A stretch of 64,000 nt of DNA from CAIWHR01 sp035541655 (GTDB lineage Bacteria > Pseudomonadota > Gammaproteobacteria > Burkholderiales > Casimicrobiaceae): NCBI GenBank assembly GCA_035541655.1, contig DATKMY010000147.1, positions 1 through 64,000 on the forward strand. The letters are read 5' to 3'. The translations under genes and the position numbers were made by a program. The notes beneath the pieces were generated by a model. It was given only the letters and a program-made list of their open reading frames with translations, was not told the DNA's origin and ran no database searches. Positions 35,619-47,965 of the stretch are shown in pieces (the first letter of the stretch is position 1; the number at the start of each line of letters is the position of its first letter).

Positions 35619-36367
35619 GCTACGCGCTGCGCGCCGAGGGTCTGTCGAAGCACTGGGGCGAGTTCAGGGCCAACAGCGAGATCAGCCTCGCGCTGCCGGC
35701 TGGATCGCGGCACGCGCTGATCGGTCCGAACGGCGCCGGCAAGACGACGTTCATCAACCTGCTGACCGGCGTCTACAGGCCGACGGCGGGCGAGGTATTC
35801 CTCGGCGACGAGCGGATCACGCATCTCCCGCAGCATCAGCGCGTGAAGCGCGGCGTGACGCGCACCTTCCAGATCAACACGCTGTTTCCGGGCCTCACGG
35901 TGCTCGAGTCGGTCGTGCTCGCGGTCTGCGAGCGCAAGGGCGCGGCGACGCGCTGGCATCGGACCGTCGCGCAGCAGCGCGCCGAGATCGACGAGGCGTT
36001 CGAGATCCTGAAGCCGCTCCATCTCGAGCGCGACGCCGACACGGTGACGCGCAATCTGCCGTACGGCAGGCAGCGGCTCGTCGAGATCGCGCTCGCCATC
36101 GCCACGCGTCCCCGCATCCTCCTGCTCGACGAGCCGGCAGCGGGAATTCCCGCCGCGGAGAGCGCCGAGCTCTTCGCCGTCCTGGCGGCGCTGCCCCGCG
36201 ACGTGACGATCCTTTTCATCGAGCACGACATGGGACTCGTGTTCCGCTTCGCCGAGCGCATCACGGTGCTCGTCGGCGGACGCTTCCTCGTCGAGGGCAC
36301 GCCCGCCGAAATCGCCGCCGACAGCCGCGTGAAGGAGGTCTACCTGGGCGAGGCGCAGCATGGCTGA
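35615..36367 (+). CDS. HAAT-type ABC transporter ATP-binding protein (LivG-like)
   Basis: A 250-residue cytosolic ATPase. Walker A is GPNGAGKT, the signature region reads LPYGRQRLVEIALAIA, Walker B is ILLLDEP followed by AAGIP, and the switch His is in LFIEHDMGLVF. LivG type is shown by VTRTFQINTLFPGLTVLESV and the C-terminal VKEVYLGEA. The ATG at 35615 overlaps the livM stop; its end overlaps livF by 8 bases. Confidence 0.93.
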   Translation: MSYALRAEGLSKHWGEFRANSEISLALPAGSRHALIGPNGAGKTTFINLLTGVYRPTAGEVFLGDERITHLPQHQRVKRGVTRTFQINTLFPGLTVLESVVLAVCERKGAATRWHRTVAQQRAEIDEAFEILKPLHLERDADTVTRNLPYGRQRLVEIALAIATRPRILLLDEPAAGIPAAESAELFAVLAALPRDVTILFIEHDMGLVFRFAERITVLVGGRFLVEGTPAEIAADSRVKEVYLGEAQHG

Positions 36368-37061
36368 GCTTCTCGCCGTCGAGCACCTGACGGCCGGATA
36401 CGGCGACTCGGTCGTTCTCGACGACGTGTCGCTCACGCTGCAGGAAGGCGACAGCCTGGCGCTGCTCGGCCGCAACGGCGTCGGCAAGACCACGCTGCTC
36501 GTCACGCTGATGGGACTCACGACGCTGCGCTCGGGCGCCTTGCGCTGGCGCGGCGCGAACCTCGCCGCGCTGCCGACGTTCCGCCGCGCCCGTGCCGGAC
36601 TCGGCTGGGTCCCGCAGGAGCGCTTCGTCTTTCCTTCGCTCACCGTCGAGGAGCATTTGACGGCGGTCGCACGTCCCGGCCCCTGGAATCTCGCCCGCAT
36701 CTACCGGATCTTTCCGCGCCTCGAGGAGCGCAGGAGGAATCTCGGCAACCAGCTCTCAGGCGGCGAGCAGCAGATGGTCGCGATCGCCCGGGCGCTGATG
36801 GTGAACCCGAGCCTCCTGCTCCTCGACGAGCCGATGGAAGGGCTCGCGCCGATCATCGTGCAGGAGCTGATGGGAATGATCCGCGACCTGATCCGCGAGA
36901 GCGGAATCGCAGTGATCGTCGTCGAGCAGCACGCGCGCCTCGCGCTGTCGCTCACACGGCATGCAGTCGTGCTCGACCGCGGCCGCGTCGTGCACGCGTC
37001 CGATTGCGAGAGCCTGCTCGCGCAGCCGGCGACCCTCGACCGCCTCGTCGCCGTTTCCTGA
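36360..37061 (+). CDS. HAAT-type ABC transporter ATP-binding protein (LivF-like)
   Basis: A 233-residue cytosolic ATPase, the second of the pair. Walker A GRNGVGKTTLL, signature LSGGEQQMVAIARAL, Walker B LLLLDEPMEGLAP and the switch segment VIVVEQHARLAL are all intact. LVPQERFVFPSLTVEEHL-type wording places it with LivF. It is intact, unlike the fragment found upstream of pcaI. Confidence 0.94.
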   Translation: MAELLAVEHLTAGYGDSVVLDDVSLTLQEGDSLALLGRNGVGKTTLLVTLMGLTTLRSGALRWRGANLAALPTFRRARAGLGWVPQERFVFPSLTVEEHLTAVARPGPWNLARIYRIFPRLEERRRNLGNQLSGGEQQMVAIARALMVNPSLLLLDEPMEGLAPIIVQELMGMIRDLIRESGIAVIVVEQHARLALSLTRHAVVLDRGRVVHASDCESLLAQPATLDRLVAVS

Positions 37062-37176
37062 AGAAAGGAGTGCCATGCAAGTGTTCCGGAGAACGAAGCT
37101 CGATCGCAGCTCGAACGAGACGACCGCGGGCGGCGCGAAAGCGTCGCGCACTATAACCCGAAGAGGAGAACCACTC

Positions 37177-38349
37177 ATGAAGTTGATCGATGCAGCTCGT
37201 GTGCTTGTCGCCGGAGCGGCGATGATCGGCGGCCTGGGCCTCGCGCAGGCGCAGGGCGTGATCAAGCTCGGCCTCGTCGCCGAGTTCTCCGGGCCGTTCG
37301 CGCAGTACGGCCAGCAGATCTACGGCGGGATGAAGGCGTACATGAAGATCCACGGCGACACCGTGGCCGGCAAGAAGATCGAGGTGATCCAGAAGGACAT
37401 CGGGGGTCCCGCGCCGGACGTCTCCAAGCGCCTTGCTCAGGAGCTCGTCACGCGCGACAAGGTGGACTTCCTCGTCGGGTTCGGCCTCACGCCGAACGCG
37501 CTCGCGGCCGCGCCGATCGCGACGGAGGCGAAGGTGCCGATGATCGTCATGAATGCCGCGACGTCGATCATCACGACCAAGTCGCCGTACATCGTGCGCA
37601 CGTCGATGACGCTGCCGCAGATCACCCAGCCGATCGCCCTCTGGGCCGCGAACAACGGCATCAAGAAGGTGTACACGGTGGTCGCCGACTACGGCCCGGG
37701 CATCGACGCCGAGGGCGCGTTCGTCAAGGCGTTCAAGGAGAAGGGCGGCGAGATCGTCGGTACCGTGCGCACGCCGCTGCAGAATCCCGAATACGCGCCG
37801 TTCATCCAGCGCGTGAAGGACGCGAAGCCCGATGCGGTCTTCCTCTTCCTGCCCGCCGGCGAGCAGGGAATCGCGTTCATGAAGGGCTACAAGGAGCGCG
37901 GGCTCGCTGAAGCCGGCATCAAGCTGATCGCGACCGGCGACATCACCGACGACGGCGTGCTCGAAGCGATGGGCGATCCCACGATCGGGCTCATCACGAG
38001 CTTCCACTACTCGGCCGCGCACGACTCGGCCGAGAACAAGGAGTTCGTCAAGGCCTACGCCGAGGTCAACGGCACGAAGCTCCGCCCGAACTTCATGGCC
38101 GTCGGCGGCTACGACGGAATGGCGGCGATCTACGAAGCGCTGAAGAAGACGGGCGGCTCGACGGACGCCGAGAAGGTCGTCGCGGCGATGAAAGGCCTGA
38201 AGATCATGAGCCCGCGCGGTCCGATCGTCATCGACCCCGACACGCGCGATCCGGTGCAGACCGTCTACATCCGCAAGGTCGAGAAGACGCCGACCGGCCT
38301 CTACAACATCGAGTTCGATCGCTTCGCCGACCAGAAGGACCCGAAGTAG
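37177..38349 (+). CDS. HAAT-type ABC transporter substrate-binding protein
   Basis: A 390-residue periplasmic binding protein (type I fold, Leu/Ile/Val-binding-like). The signal peptide is MKLIDAARVLVAGAAMIGGL with cleavage near AQAQG. The mature start VIKLGLVAEFSGPFAQYGQQ is the family pattern. AGAGGAGA precedes the ATG at 37177. An in-frame ATG at 37075 also has a very good site (AAGAAAGGAG) but would put 34 charged residues before the signal peptide. The subfamily commonly accompanies aromatic acid catabolism genes; the ligand is not proven. Confidence 0.9.
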   Translation: MKLIDAARVLVAGAAMIGGLGLAQAQGVIKLGLVAEFSGPFAQYGQQIYGGMKAYMKIHGDTVAGKKIEVIQKDIGGPAPDVSKRLAQELVTRDKVDFLVGFGLTPNALAAAPIATEAKVPMIVMNAATSIITTKSPYIVRTSMTLPQITQPIALWAANNGIKKVYTVVADYGPGIDAEGAFVKAFKEKGGEIVGTVRTPLQNPEYAPFIQRVKDAKPDAVFLFLPAGEQGIAFMKGYKERGLAEAGIKLIATGDITDDGVLEAMGDPTIGLITSFHYSAAHDSAENKEFVKAYAEVNGTKLRPNFMAVGGYDGMAAIYEALKKTGGSTDAEKVVAAMKGLKIMSPRGPIVIDPDTRDPVQTVYIRKVEKTPTGLYNIEFDRFADQKDPK

Positions 38350-38459
38350 GCCTTTCATCGCAGTTCGCGGCGGGAAAGGCGGGATCGGCGCCGGAGCCGA
38401 ATTCTGCCTCCTGCCGCAGGGCCGCCCCGCTCCCAAAAGTCGCGGCGGAGGCCGAAACT

Positions 38460-39050
38460 TCAGGCGGAGGGCATCTCCTCCGTCGGGCCGAGTATCTGCT
38501 CGCGCAACTCCCGGTAACGCGGGAGTTGCGGCGGGTAGATGCAGATGTACTTGACCTGCGCCGCCTGCAGGCAGCGCTGCTTGATTGTCTCGAGCTTCTG
38601 ATCGCGCGGATTGACGACGACATCCGGTTCGCGCGTGTCGATGATCGCGAGTATCGTCATGTCGCGATCGCACAGCACGAAGCCCACGTGCTGGTTCGCG
38701 ATCTTGCGGAACGCCCGCAGCCGTTCCATCCCCTGGGGGCCGATCTTCACCTGCAGGACGTCGGCGAGACGAACGCGCGCGAAAATCTCGTGCCGCGGGA
38801 ATGCCGCCTTCAGCAGCGTGTAAACGACGCCCTCGACCTTGCTCAGGAAACGCGGGCGCAACAGGTAGAGACCCGGAAGCTCGGCCGACGACAGCAGTCG
38901 CGTCGTCTCCCCTTCGGTCCATTGCGCCGCGGTGTTCGGTCCCTCGTCGGCCGCGGACCCCGAACCCGCGCGGGGCCGGCGCATCAGACCGATCGCAACG
39001 GCAACGGCGAGCGCGCCGATCGCGATCGCAAACAGGATTCCCGAGCTCAT
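38460..39050 (-). CDS. DUF2726 family membrane-anchored protein
   Basis: A 196-residue protein with one N-terminal membrane segment (about residues 4-24, ILFAIAIGALAVAVAIGLM) and a cytosolic-type domain of the DUF2726 group: LLSKVEG-like RFLSKVEGVVYTLLKAAFP, VRLADVLQVK, and VGFVLCDRDMTILAIID. The fold is thought to be nuclease-like in related topoisomerase-associated proteins, but the role is unknown. It sits alone between the aromatic transporter and the opp operon. Confidence 0.8.
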   Translation of the reverse strand: MSSGILFAIAIGALAVAVAIGLMRRPRAGSGSAADEGPNTAAQWTEGETTRLLSSAELPGLYLLRPRFLSKVEGVVYTLLKAAFPRHEIFARVRLADVLQVKIGPQGMERLRAFRKIANQHVGFVLCDRDMTILAIIDTREPDVVVNPRDQKLETIKQRCLQAAQVKYICIYPPQLPRYRELREQILGPTEEMPSA

Positions 39051-39097
39051 CGGGGAGCTAGTCTAAACACTTCGCTCCGGCAACGCCAAGGGGACGA

Positions 39098-40149
<1,052 letters not shown>

Positions 40150-40153
<4 letters not shown>

Positions 40154-41151
40154 TCGTAGAGGAAGCAGCTCGCGCTCGTTCCGCCGGCGATCGCCGTGAG
40201 ACGCGGCTCGGCAGCGTCGCAGCGACCGGGAATGAACGAAGGGCAGCGAGGATGGAACGCGCAGCCCCGCGGCCTGTTGAACGGGTGCGGAATCGAGCCG
40301 CTGATCGTCGGCAGCTTCACCCTCGGCGCGCTTTCGATGCTGGGAATCGACTGCAGCAGCGCCTTCGTGTACGGGTGCTTCGGGGCATGGAAGATGGCGT
40401 CGACCGTTCCCTTCTCGACGACGCGGCCCAGGTACATGACGACGACGTCGTCGGCCATCTCCGCGACGACGCCGAGGTTGTGCGTGATGAGCATGATCGC
40501 CATTCCCCGCTCCTGCTGGATCCTGCGCAAGAGGTCGAGGATCTGCGCCTGCGTGGTGACGTCGAGGGCGGTGGTGGGTTCGTCGGCGATCAGCAGGCGC
40601 GGGTCGCAGGAAAGCGCAACGGCGATCATCGCCCGCTGCCGGAGGCCGCCCGAGAGCTCGAACGAGTATTCGTCGATGCGCCGCTCGGGCCTCGGAATGC
40701 CGACGCTCCGTAGCGCCTCGATGCCGCGGTGCCGAGCCTCCTTGCGGCCCACTGCGTTGTGCAGCATGATCGCTTCGACGATCTGCGCTCCGACCGTGTG
40801 CACGGGGCTGAACGAGGTCATCGGCTCCTGGAACACGAGGCCGATGTCGCCCCCGCGGATCGAGCGCATCTCGCGGCCGCCGGCCTTGAGCTTGACGAGA
40901 TCGACCTCGGCGCCGTCGGCGCGGGTCAGGACGATCTCGCCGCCGACGATGCGGCCGGGCGCATCGACGATGCGCAGGATCGACTGCGCGGTGACGCTCT
41001 TGCCGCAGCCGCTCTCGCCGACGATGCCGAGCGTGCGCCCCGGGTGGACGTCGAACGAGGCACCGTCGACCGCCTTCGTCACCCCCTCGTCCTGGAAGAA
41101 GCTGGTGCGGAGATCGCGGACCGAAAGGAGGGGCCTGGTGTCGGCGGGCAT
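40150..41151 (-). CDS. Oligopeptide-type ABC transporter ATP-binding protein (OppD-like)
   Basis: A 333-residue ATPase. VRDLRTSFFQDEGVTKAVDG start, Walker A GESGCGKSVTAQS, signature LSGGLRQRAMIAVALS, Walker B LLIADEPTTALDVT, and the extension GCAFHPRCPSFIPGRC. It supplies the second nucleotide-binding subunit beside OppF. It starts 15 bases after oppC. Confidence 0.93.
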
Positions 41152-41166
41152 CGCTCGCTGCCGCTG

Positions 41167-42318
41167 CTACAGGTAGGGATCCGCCGCATCGCGAATTCCG
41201 TCACCCATGAAATTGAACGCGAGCACGGCAACGATGACGGCGAACGACGGGATGAGCAGCCACGGCGATATGACGAGCGCCTGGATGTTCTGCGCGTCCT
41301 GCAGCAGCACGCCCCAGCTGATCGCCGGAGGCCGGAGCCCGAGCCCGAGGAACGAGAGCGAGGTCTCGCTGATGATGATCGCGGGGATCGCGAGGGTGGT
41401 CGCCGCGATGATGTGGCTGATGAACGAGGGCACCATGTGGCGGAAGATGATCCGCGCCTTGCTGCAGCCCACCAGCTCGGCCGCCATCACGAAGTCTTCC
41501 TCCTTGAGCGAGATGAACCTCCCGCGCACGACGCGGGCGAGCTCGGTCCAGCCGATCAGCGAGATGATGACCGTGATCGCGAAGTAGACCTGCACGACCG
41601 ACCAGTCGTTGGGGAGCGCCGCGGCAAGCCCCATCCACAGCGGAATCGTCGGAATCGACCGCAGGATCTCGATCACGCGTTGGATCACGGAGTCGATCGC
41701 GCCGCCGAAGTAGCCCGATATGCCGCCGAGCACGACCCCAAGGACGAGAGAGAGCGCGACGCTGACGAGCCCGATCGTCATCGACGTTCGCGTCGCGTAC
41801 ATGAGGCGCGACCACACGTCGCGGCCCTGGGTGTCGGTTCCGAGCAGGAACAGCGTCTGCCCCGCGTTTGCCCCGTCGACGGCGAAGAGATGCCGGTCGG
41901 CTGGAACGAATCCCAGCAGCTTGTACGGCTCGCCGCGACCGAAGAACACGAGCGGAATTCTCGTGCTCGCGTCCTGCTTGTAGACGCGTTTGAAGGTCAC
42001 CGGGTCGCGCGTTCCCTTGAGCGCGTAAACGTACGGCCGGAAGCTTCCTTCGTCGAACCAGTGGATCTGCTGGGGCGCGATCAGCGACCGCTGAGCGTCG
42101 GACTCCTGCGGATCGGCGTACGCGAAGAAGTCGGCGAAGACCGCGACCGCGTACATCGCGATCAGCACGAGGGTTCCGCCGACAGCGAGCTTGTGCTTGC
42201 GGAAGCGCCACCACATCAGCTGCCACTGCGTGGCAACCGCGAAGCGTTCCTCGGCGACCTCGCCAGCCTCGCGCGCGAGCGCGGGGCCGACGCTGGCGAT
42301 GTCTTCCGTGCGGCTCAC
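41167..42318 (-). CDS. Oligopeptide-type ABC transporter permease (OppC-like)
   Basis: A 383-residue permease starting at GTG 42318. The first helix (LAVGGTLVLIAMYAVAVFADFF) is followed by a periplasmic domain of about 120 residues, longer than in E. coli OppC. Five more helices and the EAA loop (ELVGCSKARIIFRHMVPSF) come next. The LLGTDTQGRDVWSRLMYATRTS entry motif is typical. A permease of this large type commonly accompanies the roughly 690-residue binding proteins, as here. 111 bases separate it from oppB. Confidence 0.92.
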   Translation of the reverse strand: MSRTEDIASVGPALAREAGEVAEERFAVATQWQLMWWRFRKHKLAVGGTLVLIAMYAVAVFADFFAYADPQESDAQRSLIAPQQIHWFDEGSFRPYVYALKGTRDPVTFKRVYKQDASTRIPLVFFGRGEPYKLLGFVPADRHLFAVDGANAGQTLFLLGTDTQGRDVWSRLMYATRTSMTIGLVSVALSLVLGVVLGGISGYFGGAIDSVIQRVIEILRSIPTIPLWMGLAAALPNDWSVVQVYFAITVIISLIGWTELARVVRGRFISLKEEDFVMAAELVGCSKARIIFRHMVPSFISHIIAATTLAIPAIIISETSLSFLGLGLRPPAISWGVLLQDAQNIQALVISPWLLIPSFAVIVAVLAFNFMGDGIRDAADPYL

Positions 42319-42429
42319 GGGACAACCCGCGCTTCGCGCTTCGGGGCAGTTCGCGCTTGGGAGCGGCCCTGCGGGCTCACGGCCGGCTCGACTCCCGCCC
42401 GAGGGGCGTCGCGGCGAGGGGACGCGCGC

Positions 42430-43425
42430 TCACTGCCGACCCAGCCGGATCCTCGGATCGATCCACATGAGCAGCAGATCCGAGATGAAGGTCCCGATGA
42501 CGGTGAGCACGCCGAGCAGCAGAATGATGGTTCCGGCCAGGAACATGTCCTGCGCGATCAGCGCCTTGAGGAGCAGCGGCCCAACGGTGGGCAGCGAGAG
42601 GACGAGGGACACGATGATGCTTCCCGATACGACGTAGGGCAGCAGGTAGCCGATCGTGCTCACGAACGGGTTGAGCGCCACGCGAACCGGATACCGCAGG
42701 ACCACCCGGTGCTCCGGCAGGCCGCGCGCGCGCGCGGTCATCACGTAGGGCTTGCGCAGCTCGTCGAGGAGATTCGAGCGCATGATCCTGATCAGTTGTG
42801 CGGTTCCGGCGACGCCCAGCACGATCGCCGGGACCGGCAGATGCTTGGCGAGGTCCCACACTTTGGCGGCACTCCACGGCGCCTCGGCGAGCTCGGGCGA
42901 GAAGAGTCCGCCGACGTTGGCGTCGAAATACCGAAAGCCCACGTACATCACGATGAGCGCGAGCAGGAATCCCGGTATCGCGAGGCCGATGAACCCGACG
43001 AACGTGAACAGGTAGTCGAGGAATGAATAGCGATACACCGCCGAGTAGATGCCGATCGGCAGCGCGAGCGCCCAGGTGAACACGATCGCAGCGAGCGAGA
43101 TCACCATCGTCAGCGTGAGACGATCGCCGATGACGTCGGTGACGGGACGGCCCCACTCCATCGCCATGCCGAACTGTCCCTGCAGCATGAGGCCCATCCA
43201 CTTCGCGTACTGCACGGTGATCGGCTTGTCGAGGCCGAGCTGCTCGCGCATCGCCTTCGCCTCTCCTTCGGACACCGCGCTCCCCGAGGCCGACATCGAC
43301 GCGATGTACGAAGTGACGTAATCGCCGGGCGGCAGGTGGATGATGATGAACGACAGGACCGAGATGGCCCAGACCGTCAGGACGGCAAGGACCAGACGGC
43401 GAACGACATAGCCCAGCATGGCCAT
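42430..43425 (-). CDS. Oligopeptide-type ABC transporter permease (OppB-like)
   Basis: A 331-residue inner-membrane permease: VVRRLVLAVLTVWAISVLSFIIIHLPPGD start, LGLDKPITVQYAKWM, and the EAA loop MTARARGLPEHRVVLRY. Two ATGs two codons apart compete: 43425 is almost touching GGAGGA, so the second (43419) has better spacing. It follows the binding-protein gene by 84 bases. Confidence 0.93.
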   Translation of the reverse strand: MAMLGYVVRRLVLAVLTVWAISVLSFIIIHLPPGDYVTSYIASMSASGSAVSEGEAKAMREQLGLDKPITVQYAKWMGLMLQGQFGMAMEWGRPVTDVIGDRLTLTMVISLAAIVFTWALALPIGIYSAVYRYSFLDYLFTFVGFIGLAIPGFLLALIVMYVGFRYFDANVGGLFSPELAEAPWSAAKVWDLAKHLPVPAIVLGVAGTAQLIRIMRSNLLDELRKPYVMTARARGLPEHRVVLRYPVRVALNPFVSTIGYLLPYVVSGSIIVSLVLSLPTVGPLLLKALIAQDMFLAGTIILLLGVLTVIGTFISDLLLMWIDPRIRLGRQ

Positions 43426-43509
43426 TCCTCCGGCGAAGCGCCCGGGACTCGATCGGGGCGCCCCGGGCCGTTCGGCGGCCGCCGCGTCAAACGGCGGCCT
43501 GGATCCCCG

Positions 43510-45570
43510 TCACTTGAAGTAGAACGTCTCCGGCCACGACGAATGGGGCGTGCGCACGTGCTGCGCGTTCACCTGCCGATCCGGAATGTTGCCCATGTTG
43601 TTCTTGACGATGCGCACCCCCATGAACGCGGGCGACTCGCCGACCGTGCCGATGCTCCACGTCTGCTCGACGATGATCCTCCAGATCTCCTTGGCGGCCT
43701 TCGTGCGGTCCGCTTCGCTCATGCCGTAGGCGGCACGGAATAGATCGAACGCCTTGATCATCTCGGGATCGTCGGGCTGCTTGCCGGCGGTTCCCCGCGA
43801 CGCATACCACTTCGCGAACGCCATGCCCATGTGGCTTTCGGCAGCGTCGACCGGGAGCGCGTGACGCGGGAACAGGAACAGAACCTCGGAACCGTCGTTC
43901 GCCCAGGTGATGATCTGATTCTCGTTATTGTTGTCGCGAGTGAAGGCGAGATTGCGCTCGAGCTCCTTGATGTCGACATCGACGCCGATCTTGCGCCACT
44001 GCTGCTTGATCATCTCTCCCACCGGCGTGAACGGGACGAACGACCCGCCGACGGTGATCATCTCGAGGCGGAGCCGCCCCTTGCCATCCGCGCGCAGCCG
44101 ATAGCCCTCGGAGTCCTTCTTCGCTAGGCCGACCTTGTCGAGCAGCTCGTTCGCCTGCTTCACGTCGTAGGTCGCCCACTTCTTGTTCCACTCGGGGCCG
44201 GGGCTGTAGATTGTGTCGGGCGCCGGTGCGACCGAGCCCGAGGCGCCGACACCCAGCCAGAACGCCTCGTTCAGCTGGTCGCGGTCGATCCCGAGCGCGA
44301 GCGCGTGCCGGAAGTCCTTGTTGCGCAGCAGCTTCATGATCTCCGGATCGCCCTCGTACGAATTGCCCATGTGCAGCGCGACGTCGGCGCCGTTCTGGCC
44401 CGGGTCGAGGTGCACGGTGTAGTTGCCCTTCTTCGCGTTCTCCAGGAAGACCGGCAGCTTGGCGAGGCCCATGTGCCGCTCCTGCAGGTCGTACTCGCCG
44501 GCGATCGCCCGGAGGTTCGCGACCTCGACGTTCTCGGCGAGCGTCATCGTGATCCGGTCGATGTAGGGAAGCTGGTTGCCCGCGGTGTCCACGCCCCAGA
44601 AGTAGGGATTGCGCTCCATCGACCAGGTCGGCGTGTTGATCGGCGAGACCGTCCGCCACGGCGTCATCACCGGCAGGTCCGGGTTGAGCGCCCAGCTGTA
44701 GCGATTGCGCAGCAGCGACACCCAGTTGTCGAAGCCGAGGTCCTTGGCCTTCTTGTTGGCGGCGTCCTCGGACGAGTACTTGGGCAGGAACTGCTTGAGG
44801 TAGTGCGCCGGCGCGTAGGCGCCTCCCCAGTTCTGGAACGCGCCGCGCGTGGCGAGACCCGCGCCGATCGCGGTGCTGCCCGCGAGCTGATAGACGAAGA
44901 AGCTGTAGGGCTCGGGAAATTCGAACGCGACGGTGTAGTCGTCGATCTTGCGCATCTTCCCGTCCTTGCCGTTGATCTGGAACTCGAAGAACGGCGTCGG
45001 GACGATGTTCTTGTTGAGGTAGATGTCCTCGTACCAGAAGATGAAGTCGTCGGCGGTCAGCGGCTTGCCGTCGGACCACTTGGCGCCCTTGCGCAGGTAG
45101 ATCGTCGTCGTCTTCCCGTCGTCGCTCACCTTCCAGTCGCGGGCGAGGCTCGGGATGATCTTGGTGCCGGTATAGTCGAACGTGAGGATCTTGTCGGCCG
45201 AGTTGATGCGATTGCCGTTCTCGTGGTCCGCCGGACCGGTGAACGCCCTCCGCCAGTTGCCGCCGTACTTTCCGATCTCGCGCAGCGGCTTGATGACGAG
45301 AAGCTGCGAGGGCTCGGGCAGTCGCTTGTCGACGCTCGGGAGTTTGCCTGCCTTTACCTGCTCGGCGAGCCCCGGCGCTTCCTTGAAGCTCTTCGGGAAG
45401 GCCTTCGGATCGACGACTACCTCGGGTCCCTCGAGCTTGCCGATCAGCGACGCGCCGAGCTTCGGGGGTGCCGATCCCGCCGTCTGCGCGATCGACGCTG
45501 CGGAACCCAGCGCGAGGACGCCGGCCAGACCAATGCTCGCTGCCGCGAGTATCGGGCGCAACACGTTCAT
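43510..45570 (-). CDS. Oligopeptide-type ABC transporter substrate-binding protein (SBP family 5)
   Basis: A 686-residue periplasmic protein. Signal peptide at about residues 1-28 (ILAAASIGLAGVLALGSAASIAQ). Family 5 motifs are KWSDGKPLTADDFIFWYEDI, NPYFWGVDTAGNQLPYIDRI and FRHALALGIDRDQLNEAFW. It is longer than OppA (about 540), as in the group that often includes microcin or opine-like transporters; the ligand is unknown. AGGAGGAGG lies before the ATG at 45570. First gene of the five-gene transport operon. The 281-base gap upstream (45571-45851) holds its promoter region and the groEL terminator. Confidence 0.92.
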   Translation of the reverse strand: MNVLRPILAAASIGLAGVLALGSAASIAQTAGSAPPKLGASLIGKLEGPEVVVDPKAFPKSFKEAPGLAEQVKAGKLPSVDKRLPEPSQLLVIKPLREIGKYGGNWRRAFTGPADHENGNRINSADKILTFDYTGTKIIPSLARDWKVSDDGKTTTIYLRKGAKWSDGKPLTADDFIFWYEDIYLNKNIVPTPFFEFQINGKDGKMRKIDDYTVAFEFPEPYSFFVYQLAGSTAIGAGLATRGAFQNWGGAYAPAHYLKQFLPKYSSEDAANKKAKDLGFDNWVSLLRNRYSWALNPDLPVMTPWRTVSPINTPTWSMERNPYFWGVDTAGNQLPYIDRITMTLAENVEVANLRAIAGEYDLQERHMGLAKLPVFLENAKKGNYTVHLDPGQNGADVALHMGNSYEGDPEIMKLLRNKDFRHALALGIDRDQLNEAFWLGVGASGSVAPAPDTIYSPGPEWNKKWATYDVKQANELLDKVGLAKKDSEGYRLRADGKGRLRLEMITVGGSFVPFTPVGEMIKQQWRKIGVDVDIKELERNLAFTRDNNNENQIITWANDGSEVLFLFPRHALPVDAAESHMGMAFAKWYASRGTAGKQPDDPEMIKAFDLFRAAYGMSEADRTKAAKEIWRIIVEQTWSIGTVGESPAFMGVRIVKNNMGNIPDRQVNAQHVRTPHSSWPETFYFK

Positions 45571-45774
45571 GTGACCTCCTCCTGTCCGTTCCTGGATCGG
45601 TTAGCCGGGAAGTCGGTCGGCTCGAGATCACCGACGGCAACGCGGACCGCGAAACCGCAGCAGGCGTGCACGGCGGCCGGTGCGCAGCCGTCCCTCCCCC
45701 GTGCCGGCATTATTGCATCGTCGCGGGGCGATCTCCACGGAATGTCCGAGGCTGCCCCGCGGCGGTCCCGCACA

Positions 45775-45806
45775 AAAGGAAACAGGCCGCGGGTAGCGGC
45801 CTGTTT
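45775..45806 (-). terminator. Intrinsic terminator of groESL
   Basis: Read on the minus strand, AAACAGGCCGC, a 5-base loop (TACCC) and GCGGCCTGTTT make a perfect 11-bp stem (45780-45806), followed by CCTTTTG. It lies 46 bases after the groEL stop. Confidence 0.82.
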
Positions 45807-45851
45807 CGCGTACGGCGCGGGGCGAGCGGGGCTAACCCCGGCAGCGCGGGG

Positions 45852-47498
<1,647 letters not shown>

Positions 47499-47537
47499 AT
47501 AAATTCTCCTGAATGCTTGTGCTGGTGGACGGGACTG

Positions 47538-47825
47538 TCACTCGACGATGCCGATGATGTCGTCTTCGCGCATGTGCAGCAGATCCTGGCCGTCCATCTT
47601 GAATTCCTGACCGGAGTACTTGCCGAACAGCACCTTGTTGCCGGGCTTGACGCCCATCGGGATCAGCTTGCCGTTCTCGTCGGTCTTGCCGGGGCCGCAG
47701 TAGACGACTTCGCCTTGCGAAGGTTTTTCGGCAGCCGTGTCGGGGATCACGATGCCGCCCGCCGTCTTCCTTTCCTCTTCGAGCCGTTTGACGATCACAC
47801 GATCGTGCAGGGGACGAATCTTCAT
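47538..47825 (-). CDS. groES: Co-chaperonin GroES
   Basis: A 95-residue 10-kDa lid of the chaperonin. MKIRPLHDRVIVKRLEEERKT, GGIVIPDTA, and the mobile loop region and C-terminal EDDIIGIVE are standard. The ATG at 47825 is used; an in-frame ATG 3 codons earlier is less typical. It is the first gene of the CIRCE-controlled groESL operon. Confidence 0.98.
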   Translation of the reverse strand: MKIRPLHDRVIVKRLEEERKTAGGIVIPDTAAEKPSQGEVVYCGPGKTDENGKLIPMGVKPGNKVLFGKYSGQEFKMDGQDLLHMREDDIIGIVE

Positions 47826-47938
47826 AGTGAGCACTCACTCCGTATAAAAGAGTATCCGTAAAATCAGACGTTTATGCCGTCGCAGCCGCGTGGACCGCGG
47901 CTGCCGAGCGCCTGTTCGAGCCGCCATGCCAGACACTG

Positions 47939-47965
47939 TTAGCACTCGGCGATAGCGAGTGCTAA
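47939..47965. promoter_or_regulatory. CIRCE element (HrcA operator) of groESL
   Basis: TTAGCACTC, 9 bases (GGCGATAGC) and GAGTGCTAA: an exact match to the CIRCE consensus TTAGCACTC-N9-GAGTGCTAA. It overlaps the end of the -10 box of the predicted groES promoter, where HrcA binding would block transcription until heat shock. The 360 bases between groES and the divergent acetyltransferase (47826-48185) hold this, the promoter, and a leader of about 110 bases. Confidence 0.97.

Noticed and set aside
38350..38380. GCCTTTC...GAAAGGC hairpin after the aromatic binding-protein gene
   Set aside because: The stem is only 7 bp with a 17-base loop and no T-run, so it is too weak to call a terminator.
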